Shown: positions 36,705 to 43,408 of the stretch, one piece after another
Layout of the letters: each line of letters opens with the position of its first letter
How positions within the stretch are numbered: the stretch's first letter is position 1
Assembly: GCF_007713685.1 (NCBI RefSeq)
Contig: NZ_VMRJ01000001.1
Coordinates: 414,030-478,029, forward strand
Direction of reading: 5' to 3'
Length of the DNA: 64,000 nucleotides
Source of the DNA: Hymenobacter setariae
Lineage (GTDB): Bacteria; Bacteroidota; Bacteroidia; Cytophagales; Hymenobacteraceae
The notes under the pieces: model-generated
The model's database searches: none
Seen by the model: only the letters and a program-made list of their open reading frames with translations
What the model was told of the DNA's origin: nothing
Position numbers and translations under genes: made by a program

Positions 36705-37010
36705 ATGTTCTACCTTCCCACCGACGACTCAGTTGAAACCATTGACCGCGAACAACTTACAGGATTAGAGTTTGTTCACGACGATGTACTCGCTCAAGAC
36801 CCCGACCAACAAAAGCGCCGACGCGCCGACGCTGAGCGCGCCGTGCTGCTCACCAACACTAACCACACCAAAACCACGATTTTCTTCCGCACCGCCGATG
36901 GCCACACCAAGCGCGTGCGGGCCATGGTGCTCACTGCCCATGCCAACTACTTGACACTGAAAGGCGATATCAACCTGCCGCTGCGTGCGGTGTTAGGCTT
37001 AGAAAGCTAA
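36705..37010 (+). CDS. Hypothetical protein
   Basis: An unrecognised 101-residue soluble protein beginning MFYLPTDDSVETIDREQLTG. A charged helix (PDQQKRRRADAERAVLLTNT) is followed by a beta-rich end (FFRTADGHTKRVRAMVLTAH, then LRAVLGLES). An earlier in-frame non-ATG start would add a hydrophobic leader; the ATG at 36705 is preferred. The 190 bases upstream hold one CCTAGG site and nothing else seen. Two bases after the stop, the long inverted repeat begins. Confidence 0.65.
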   Translation: MFYLPTDDSVETIDREQLTGLEFVHDDVLAQDPDQQKRRRADAERAVLLTNTNHTKTTIFFRTADGHTKRVRAMVLTAHANYLTLKGDINLPLRAVLGLES

Positions 37011-37011
37011 T

Positions 37012-37099
37012 TAGACCGCAGCTGCAAGCGAAAAAGTCGTACGTAACAGAGGCAGATGTCTCCGTTACGTACGACTTTTTCGCTTGCAGCTGCGGTCTA
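37012..37099. repeat. Very long near-perfect hairpin between convergent genes
   Basis: Forty-base arms (37012-37051 and 37060-37099) pair with a single mismatch around an 8-base loop. The arms begin TAGACCGCAGCTGCAAGCGA. The right end contains the stop codon of the nucleoside phosphorylase gene. It is far longer than an ordinary terminator stem and unrelated in sequence to the REP-like family, though a bidirectional terminator role is still likely. Confidence 0.9.
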
Positions 37100-37966
37100 T
37101 AATAAAGCTAACGTGCGGCTAATGAGACGGTCCACAATGTCGCCCGCGTCTTTGGCAAACTCGCCAGTGGCACGGTTGGCCACGATGGCGTTGAGGCTCA
37201 GCACCTCGTGGCCTAGCAACTGCCCTAGGGCGTAATAGCCAGCCGTTTCCATCTCGAAGTTAGAGAGGCGGAAATCCCCCTCCGGACTTTGGTGGCGGAA
37301 GCTTTGCAGGCGCTGCATGTAGTCGGGCTGGCGCAAGTCGAGGCGCAGACGGCGGCCCTGTGGGCCATAGAAGCCGGGGCAGGTGACCGTGTTGCCGATA
37401 AGTAAGTCGCCGGCCAATTGCTCGCGCAGCAGGTCGGAGCCGCGCACCACGTAGGGCGCAAAAGGCAGGTCCAGCGACTTTTGCAAGTCCTTGGCTACCT
37501 GCGTTTCGAGGCCCGTTTCCATGAGCGGGTAAAACTGCATCAGTGAGTCGAGGCCCACGGCGTGCTGGGTGGCCAGCAGCGCACCCACAGGCACGTCGGG
37601 CTGGAGGCTACCGCTGGTACCTAGGCGAATGATACGCAGGCTCATCCGCTCCTCGTGCGGCCGCACGGTGCGCGACATAAAGTCGATGTTCACCAGCGCA
37701 TCTAACTCGTTCATCACGATGTCGATGTTATCGGTGCCCATGCCGGTGCTCAGCACCGTGAGGCGCTTGCCGCGGTAGTAGCCCACGTGCGTCACAAACT
37801 CGCGGTGCACGCCCTCAAACTCGATAGAATCAAAATGCCGGCTCACCTGCGCCACCCGCGCCGGGTCGCCCACCGTTAGGATAGTGTCGGAGATATGGTC
37901 GGGCAGCAGATTTAGGTGATAAATCGTGCCGTCGGCGTTCAGGATAAGTTCGGATTCAGGAATCAT
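37097..37966 (-). CDS. Nucleoside phosphorylase (uridine phosphorylase-like)
   Basis: A 289-residue NP-I family enzyme that splits nucleosides with phosphate to give base and ribose 1-phosphate. The phosphate-binding region TVGDPARVAQVSRHFDSIEF near residue 33 is typical, as are YYRGKRLTVLSTGMGTDNID near residue 64 and RLGTSGSLQPDVPVGALLAT near residue 112. The conserved purine/pyrimidine specificity segment lies around SNFEMETAGYYALGQLLGHE near residue 235. It most resembles uridine phosphorylase; substrate choice is not proven. It is the last gene of a minus-strand run from ftsK. Confidence 0.88.
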   Translation of the reverse strand: MIPESELILNADGTIYHLNLLPDHISDTILTVGDPARVAQVSRHFDSIEFEGVHREFVTHVGYYRGKRLTVLSTGMGTDNIDIVMNELDALVNIDFMSRTVRPHEERMSLRIIRLGTSGSLQPDVPVGALLATQHAVGLDSLMQFYPLMETGLETQVAKDLQKSLDLPFAPYVVRGSDLLREQLAGDLLIGNTVTCPGFYGPQGRRLRLDLRQPDYMQRLQSFRHQSPEGDFRLSNFEMETAGYYALGQLLGHEVLSLNAIVANRATGEFAKDAGDIVDRLISRTLALL

Positions 37967-37990
37967 GGGCTAGGTTGTTACTTAACTAGT

Positions 37991-38087
37991 GTCATGCTGA
38001 ACGCAGGGAAGCATCTTGCGTGGCGCAGCAATCCTTTTATTCTAGGTTAGTGCACTACGCGAGATGCTTCCTTGTGTTCAGCACGAC
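37991..38087. repeat. REP-like inverted repeat, imperfect arms
   Basis: GTCATGCTGAACGCAGGGAA on the left pairs, with a few mismatches, with the right arm ending CAGCACGAC. It is a decayed member of the family seen complete at 27.3 kb, in the gap between the nucleoside phosphorylase and trhO genes. Confidence 0.8.
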
Positions 38088-38104
38088 AAACAACAAAAAT
38101 TGCG

Positions 38105-39049
38105 CTACCCCCTATACGACGCCAGGCCCTGGGCCGGTGTGTAGTGGTTGCTGATTTTCGGATACGTGCCCGTGCCATCATAGGGCCGCTTGTCGGGGTG
38201 CGCCGCACAGGCCTCCGAGCATGCGCCGGCCAGCAATTCGCCGCAGCTTTCGCAGAGCGGCAGGTGGGCGTTGCAGTGCGGGTTGGCGCAGTTGATGAGG
38301 CGGGGCGAGGGCTGCTGGCAGTGGTGGCAGCGCGAAATCACGGTGGGGTTCACCGTATTCACGTCGACCGCTACGCGGCCATCAAACACATAGCACTGGC
38401 CGTCGAAATCTTCGCCGCCTACCTCGTGCCCGTACTTGATGATGCCTCCGTGGAGCTGGTACACGTTTTCGAAGCCCTGCTCTAGCAAAAACGCGCTGGC
38501 CTTCTCGCACTTTACGCCGCCGGTGCAGTAAGTCAGGATTTTCTTATCCTTGAACTCCTGCAAGCGCTCGACGCGGTCAGGAAAATCGCGGAAATTTTCG
38601 ATATCCAGCGTTACGGCATTTTTGAAGCGTCCTAGGTTGTACTCGTAGTCCGAACGCACATCGACCACTACTACATCGTCACGGTCTTTCAGCTCCTTAA
38701 ACTCCTGAGGCGTCAGGTGCTGGCCGGTTTTTTCGTGGGGCCGCACGTGGCGCAGGCTACTGTGCACAATCTCATCTTTCAGCCGCACGTGCAGCTTCTG
38801 GAAAGTGTGGGCTTCGACTTCGTCAATCTTGAACTCTAGCGCCGCAAAGCGCGGGTCGGCCTTCACGGCTGCCATGTAGCCCGCGCACGCCTCGCGGGTG
38901 CCCGACACGGTGCCATTCAGGCCCTCCGCGGCTACGATAATGCGCCCCCGCAAGTCCAAGTCGAGGCACAGTCGATGGTGCTCGTCGCGGAATTGCTCGG
39001 GATTTTCAATGGGCGTATAGCAATAATAAAGAAGGACTTGATAGCTCAT
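38105..39049 (-). CDS. trhO: tRNA uridine(34) hydroxylase (rhodanese family)
   Basis: Hydroxylates U34 of certain tRNAs on the way to 5-methoxyuridine or cmo5U. The 314-residue protein has an N-terminal acylphosphatase-like domain (residues 1-90), then the rhodanese domain with active-site TYCTGGVKCEKASAFLLEQG near residue 180. A C-terminal Cys-rich segment (CHHCQQPSPRLINC, CNAHLPLCESCGELLAGAC) forms paired zinc-ribbon-like motifs, as in E. coli YceA. It lies between the acyltransferase gene and an inverted repeat. Confidence 0.9.
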   Translation of the reverse strand: MSYQVLLYYCYTPIENPEQFRDEHHRLCLDLDLRGRIIVAAEGLNGTVSGTREACAGYMAAVKADPRFAALEFKIDEVEAHTFQKLHVRLKDEIVHSSLRHVRPHEKTGQHLTPQEFKELKDRDDVVVVDVRSDYEYNLGRFKNAVTLDIENFRDFPDRVERLQEFKDKKILTYCTGGVKCEKASAFLLEQGFENVYQLHGGIIKYGHEVGGEDFDGQCYVFDGRVAVDVNTVNPTVISRCHHCQQPSPRLINCANPHCNAHLPLCESCGELLAGACSEACAAHPDKRPYDGTGTYPKISNHYTPAQGLASYRG

Positions 39050-39152
39050 AGTGGTTAGTTACTCGTTGTCGGTTACCAGTTTCGCTGTTGTCCGTTATTA
39101 CAGCCTTATCATTAGGCGCTAACAACGGACAACCAGCAACTGATAACAAAAT

Positions 39153-39785
39153 TTACACCTGTTTCGCCGGGTTGCCGAATACAGTCTGGTTGGCTGGAAC
39201 ATCGGCCACTACAACCGAACCCGCGCCTACACGGGCTTTGTCGCCAACCTTGATACCAGCCACCAGCACCGCACCAGCTCCTACAAATGCTCCAGCGCCT
39301 ACGCTGGCACCCACACCTATTTGCGCGCCGGTACCCAACTGGGCATAATCACCAATGTTAGCTTGGCCTTCGATTACGGCATTAGCGCCCACCAGAATGC
39401 CTTGGCCCAGCTTAGCCGTGGCGGCCACTACTGCATTAGGACCCACGTAGTTGCCGTGGCCTAGCTCGGCGTGGGCCGACACGCTGGCGCGTTGGTGAAT
39501 GCTGTTGACAGGCACTACCTCGTAGTCGTCGCGCAGCATCTTGGTGAGGCTGCGGCGGCTGGCGGTATCTTCAGTAGCTACAAATACTTCGCATTTCTTA
39601 CCGAGCAATTTTAGCAGTTCGCCGTCGTCGGTGTTGCCCATCACGGGCACGTCGAGCAGCTCAGTGTTGTGCAGTTTGGGGTCGTCGTCGAGAATGCAAT
39701 ACACGACGACATCGTTGGAGAGAAACGCATCCAGGGCGGCCGTGCCGACGGCCTGCGCGCCGAGAATGATAACGGGGTTTTCCAT
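39153..39785 (-). CDS. NeuD/PglD-like sugar O-acyltransferase
   Basis: A 210-residue left-handed beta-helix acyltransferase. The N-terminal 75 residues form a Rossmann-like PglD_N domain (VIILGAQAVGTAALDAFLSN). From about residue 105 hexapeptide repeats run to near the end (GNYVGPNAVVAATAKLGQGI, then GAVLVAGIKVGDKARVGAGS), including the active-site His region near HAELGHGN. Related enzymes acetylate amino-sugars for glycans. The start at 39785 gives MENPVIILG. A TAnnTTTG box sits only six bases upstream, so the mRNA may be leaderless. Confidence 0.87.
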   Translation of the reverse strand: MENPVIILGAQAVGTAALDAFLSNDVVVYCILDDDPKLHNTELLDVPVMGNTDDGELLKLLGKKCEVFVATEDTASRRSLTKMLRDDYEVVPVNSIHQRASVSAHAELGHGNYVGPNAVVAATAKLGQGILVGANAVIEGQANIGDYAQLGTGAQIGVGASVGAGAFVGAGAVLVAGIKVGDKARVGAGSVVVADVPANQTVFGNPAKQV

Positions 39786-39791
39786 AAAAAG

Positions 39792-39799
39792 CAAAGTTA
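39792..39799 (-). promoter_or_regulatory. TAnnTTTG -7 box, leaderless arrangement
   Basis: Minus-strand TAACTTTG with six bases between box and ATG. Transcription starting at the usual distance from the box would begin at or next to the start codon. Confidence 0.5.
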
Positions 39800-39849
39800 C
39801 GCGCTATAAGCAGCAGTAAACAGCGCAACCGCCCTAGGGTTGGCCTGGT

Positions 39850-41136
39850 TCAGTCGGGAAGGCCCAACCGCCGCAGCAGGCGGCGAGCGTAGTCATTTTG
39901 CAGCAGCAGCCACAGCAGCCACGGCAAGAACACAGTGCGGTAGCGCAGCAGCGTCCCTAGGTTGGGCGTGCTCAGGCCAGTAAGGCCAGCCAATACCACG
40001 CAGTATAGCAGTAGTGCCAGTACCAGTGCGGCCGGCAGCCGGCCAGGCCGGCCGCGCCCCGCAGCAATAATTGCCATGACCAGTAGCCCGACTACTAATA
40101 GGTTTTCGAGCCCAACGCCCACGTACCGCAAGGCCGCCGACTCGCCCAGCCAAGGGCGCACCAGGGCTTGGGTCACAGCCAGCGGAAAATGCATCGCCAT
40201 GCTGCTCACCGTCGGCTGCAAGCCCTGATATACCACGTGAGGGCGTCCCGTAGAAGTGGCTATGCCGTGCACGTAATTTCCCCAAAGCTGGCTGGTCACA
40301 AATGCCTGTGACACCGGCTCGCCGCCTACTGCCACTATCAGTGCCCCAGCTAGGGCTACACCTCCAAGCAGCCCTAGGCCCTGCCCGCGCCATCCAGCCC
40401 GCAGCCAACCGCGCCGCGCGGCCCACTCTACCCCAGCTAGGGCTAGCAAACTGCCCAGCAGCGGCAGGGCGAAGAAATAGCGCAGGCGCACGTGCAGCCA
40501 CGCCAGGCCCAATAGCAAGAGCCACCAGCCTAAGCGCTTTCGCCCCCAAGCACCTTCACCATACAAACTACTGACTACCAATGATACTAGCAGAGCGCCG
40601 CTACCCAGTACCAGCGTTTCTTTAGTGATACCAGACGACCACCACACCACCGAAGGCCACAGCAAGAACGCCACAAGGCTCGCGCCTAACGGCGCTGCCG
40701 GCCACAGCTGGCGCAGTGTGCGCACCAGCCACCAGCACGCCACGCCGCAGCCTAGGCTTAGGTAAACGCCATTCAGCCAGAAACTGCCGAGTGTAGCAAG
40801 ATTTAGCAGCGCCAACAGCTTGCTGATAAATAAGGTATTAGACCACTGATACACACTCCAGGTGTAAGGACCATACCACACCTGACTACCGTGCCATAAG
40901 GCAGCCCAACCAGCCGCAGGCTGCGCCCAAAGCCGGGCCGTAAATCCTTGCCCCCAGGCATGCATAAACTGCGCGTCGGAGCTATACTGGAACATACCCG
41001 CCACTATGCGCAAGGCTAGCGCCGGCAGCAGCCAGCGCCGCAGCCCCGGCTCGGCCTGGCGGTACTCGCGGCGCAGCCACCACCTTAGGGCCAGGGCCGC
41101 CAGCAGATTCAGTAGAATAGCTAGGGCTAGCTTCAT
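39850..41136 (-). CDS. Polytopic inner-membrane protein
   Basis: A 428-residue protein with about nine or ten hydrophobic helices (LALAILLNLLAALALRW, LGWWLLLLGLAWLHVRL, LVVGLLVMAIIAAG). Loops rich in Trp, Tyr and His lie between early helices (HAWGQGFTARLWAQPAAGWA, then YGPYTWSVYQWSNTLFISK), a layout seen in GT-C-type glycosyltransferases and EpsG-like proteins. No catalytic Asp pair can be assigned with confidence. It overlaps the DUF2851 gene by four bases (ATGA), so the two are translationally coupled. Function unknown; a role in surface polysaccharide is possible. Confidence 0.7.
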   Translation of the reverse strand: MKLALAILLNLLAALALRWWLRREYRQAEPGLRRWLLPALALRIVAGMFQYSSDAQFMHAWGQGFTARLWAQPAAGWAALWHGSQVWYGPYTWSVYQWSNTLFISKLLALLNLATLGSFWLNGVYLSLGCGVACWWLVRTLRQLWPAAPLGASLVAFLLWPSVVWWSSGITKETLVLGSGALLVSLVVSSLYGEGAWGRKRLGWWLLLLGLAWLHVRLRYFFALPLLGSLLALAGVEWAARRGWLRAGWRGQGLGLLGGVALAGALIVAVGGEPVSQAFVTSQLWGNYVHGIATSTGRPHVVYQGLQPTVSSMAMHFPLAVTQALVRPWLGESAALRYVGVGLENLLVVGLLVMAIIAAGRGRPGRLPAALVLALLLYCVVLAGLTGLSTPNLGTLLRYRTVFLPWLLWLLLQNDYARRLLRRLGLPD

Positions 41137-42449
41137 CGGTTAATGCGCAGCCGCGTGGAGTCGCCGCCCACCAGCCGCCCGCCGATGGCGCAGTGCAGGC
41201 AGCGCCGTGGCTGGCAGTAGCCTTTATGCAAGGCCAGTATGCCCTGCGAGTCGGCGGCCGTGCGGTGCTCAAAGCCTAGGTCCTCGTAGAGGTCAGTGTA
41301 CTGGTTGTGCTCGGCAGGCAGTTCGCTCAGCAATGTTATGCTGCTTTCGACTAGTTCGTGCTGGCCGACGTGCCGGGCGTAAGCCACACGCAGCGGCACT
41401 ACTACGTTAATAATCAACAGCTCAATACTGCTTTTACCCAGCCCCGGCACCTTGCCCGGCCGGCCGGGCCGGAAGTGCTGCTGCCAGTACGCGGGGGCCG
41501 GCGCACTCGCAAAAAACTCACTGAGCGCCAGCACGCTTTGTGCCGTAAGTAGGGCATCAAACAGCGCGGGGCGGCGGTGCAGCAGCCCCACCAGCTGCCC
41601 TAGCCGCACGGCCGGGAAATTGGCAGGCCGCAGGCGCAAGTAATTCCACTCGTGGGCCGCCAGTGCGGTGGGCTCTAGGTTGTACTTGTGGCTTAGAAAT
41701 TCGTATTCCTGCCGCAGGTCGCGTAGGTAGTCATCAGCCGTGGTTTCGGGGGTTTCGGCCAACATACCAGCTTGCCCAAACAGCAAGGCTTCGAGCTGGC
41801 GCTGGTCGTAGCGGTGGCGGCGCACCAGGGAAAGCGGCACGGCCTTAGCGAGGCGGGTCAGGGGCTCGCTGTTTTTTTGGAAGCCGAAAGCCGCCATCAG
41901 GGCATGGTAGGCCGTGGCTTCCCAGTCGTGCCCTAGGTGCTCGTGCAGCGCGGCTAGTGTCTCAGCCTTCTGCTCTACGCGCTCTAGCAGTGCTCGCTCG
42001 GTCATCATGGTGCGCACTAGCATGGGCACTTGGCCGAGCAGGGGCGCGCAGGGTAGCGCGGCAGCGGGCGGCGCCTGCATGAGGGCCTCGTAGCGACTGA
42101 GCAGGTCGGGCGCCAAGCGCGAGGCCAGCGTCAGGGTCGGAATGAGGCTGCCGTTGGTGCGGTGCACGTCGGCGTCGGCGGCGTGCACCACGTGCAGCAC
42201 TACCTGGTCGTATTTCTTGTCAGTTTGGTGATTATGGCGCTGCCAATCGCTGGCTCGCAAATGGATTTCAACGGAGCCGTTCCACTCCACGTCGCCCAGG
42301 CGCAGGCGCGCGTTGAGAAAGTCGGGGCCCGCGTCGGCGTTGCGCTGGCCGGGGCGCAACACCTGAATCTCCTCGCCGCCGGTAGTGCGCAGGTCACCCT
42401 TGTCGAAGTATTGGTGCTGCCAGACGTAATGGAGGAAATCTTCTTTCAT
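41133..42449 (-). CDS. DUF2851 family protein
   Basis: A 438-residue cytoplasmic protein of unknown function conserved in Bacteroidota. The start MKEDFLHYVWQHQYFDKGDL and the following ETHLRASDWQRHNHQTDK-like segment (EIHLRASDWQRHNHQTDKKY near residue 62) carry the family hallmark. VLHVVHAADADVHRTNGS follows. The C-terminal region ends with a Cys-containing motif (CQPRRCLHCAIGGRLVG) that might bind metal. It overlaps the downstream membrane-protein gene. Confidence 0.87.
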   Translation of the reverse strand: MKEDFLHYVWQHQYFDKGDLRTTGGEEIQVLRPGQRNADAGPDFLNARLRLGDVEWNGSVEIHLRASDWQRHNHQTDKKYDQVVLHVVHAADADVHRTNGSLIPTLTLASRLAPDLLSRYEALMQAPPAAALPCAPLLGQVPMLVRTMMTERALLERVEQKAETLAALHEHLGHDWEATAYHALMAAFGFQKNSEPLTRLAKAVPLSLVRRHRYDQRQLEALLFGQAGMLAETPETTADDYLRDLRQEYEFLSHKYNLEPTALAAHEWNYLRLRPANFPAVRLGQLVGLLHRRPALFDALLTAQSVLALSEFFASAPAPAYWQQHFRPGRPGKVPGLGKSSIELLIINVVVPLRVAYARHVGQHELVESSITLLSELPAEHNQYTDLYEDLGFEHRTAADSQGILALHKGYCQPRRCLHCAIGGRLVGGDSTRLRINR

Positions 42450-42504
42450 TAGGACAATAACAACCTAGGGCAATTTGCCCAAAGTAGCGCTCCGTAAAAG
42501 TAAA

Positions 42505-42532
42505 ACGCCCCGCTTCGGACTGAAGCAGGGCG
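42505..42532 (-). terminator. Terminator between lolA and DUF2851 gene
   Basis: Stem CGCCC-GCTTC with one bulge and its complement, followed on the minus strand by TTTTAC and further T residues. It lies about 47 bases beyond the lolA stop codon. Confidence 0.7.
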
Positions 42533-42578
42533 AGTTAAAAATCGGCACCTAGGGGCTAGCAAGTGCCCTAGGGTGCAC

Positions 42579-43223
42579 TTACCGCAGGTCTATCACCTTC
42601 ACGCCGGGGTACTGGGCTTTGTCAAAGGCGAACGTGCTGGCCGTAACGGGCACATTTGGCTTGAAGTTCTTGAGAGTGAATGTAGTGCGCGTACCGTTCT
42701 TCTTGAAGGTTTTCACACTGTGGATAGCTTTGTCAGCCGTGCCCACGATAATTTGCACCTTAAACACGTCGTTTTTACGGTCTTCCGGTGAGAGCTCGAT
42801 GAGGTCGCTGGCTACGCCACCGTCCTTCAGCGACTTCACGTAGGTGTACTTATAGCCTTTCTTGTACATGGTGTACATCTGGGCCGGCGACATATCCTGA
42901 TTGGTGGGGTCAGCGTCCGAAACGTTTACCTCGTTCTCGTTTTTGAGGTACGTCCAAGTGGTTTTACCGTCGTTTATAACCTCTTGGCCGTTCGCCTTGA
43001 GGTGATATTTCTGGCCGCTCACGGTCACGTCGCCGCTTAGGTTTTGCTTCAGCTTAGCGGCTGGGTTTTCCAGGGTTTGGGTAAAGCCCGCTTGAAACGA
43101 TTTGAGGGCAGTGTATTTGGCACTAACGGCATCGAGGATTTTACCGGCCTTAGGGTCTTGCTGCGCGGCGGCGGGCAGGGCCAGGGTAGCGGCCAGCGCC
43201 AGCAGGGAAAATTTCTGAGTCAT
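42579..43223 (-). CDS. lolA: LolA-like outer membrane lipoprotein carrier protein
   Basis: A 214-residue periplasmic protein that should shuttle lipoproteins from inner to outer membrane. A signal peptide (MTQKFSLLALAATLALPAAA) is followed by the LolA beta-sandwich: LDAVSAKYTALKSFQAGFTQ, LKQNLSGDVTVSGQKYHLKA, VINDGKTTWTYLKNENEVNV. The last segment GVKVIDLR is the usual C-terminus. It lies downstream of ftsK, an order common in Bacteroidota, with a hairpin between them. Confidence 0.9.
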   Translation of the reverse strand: MTQKFSLLALAATLALPAAAQQDPKAGKILDAVSAKYTALKSFQAGFTQTLENPAAKLKQNLSGDVTVSGQKYHLKANGQEVINDGKTTWTYLKNENEVNVSDADPTNQDMSPAQMYTMYKKGYKYTYVKSLKDGGVASDLIELSPEDRKNDVFKVQIIVGTADKAIHSVKTFKKNGTRTTFTLKNFKPNVPVTASTFAFDKAQYPGVKVIDLR

Positions 43224-43344
43224 GGGAAATAGAAAACCGGGCTAGTTGGGGCCGGATGAAACTGCCTTACGCAAAAGCGAGGCCAAAAGTCATTTAACAA
43301 GTAACATTTACCATTCAACAAGCTAGTAAGCAGCTCTATAACCA

Positions 43345-43380
43345 ATAAGGTCTACTTCCTTTTCAGAAAGTAGACCTTAT
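43345..43380. terminator. Hairpin between ftsK and lolA
   Basis: Sixteen-base arms starting ATAAGGTCTACTT pair with one mismatch around a four-base loop. A weak T run follows on the minus strand, so partial termination after ftsK is possible. Confidence 0.6.
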
Positions 43381-43408
43381 CTGCCACTTGCTACTTGGTA
43401 GCTAGCAA

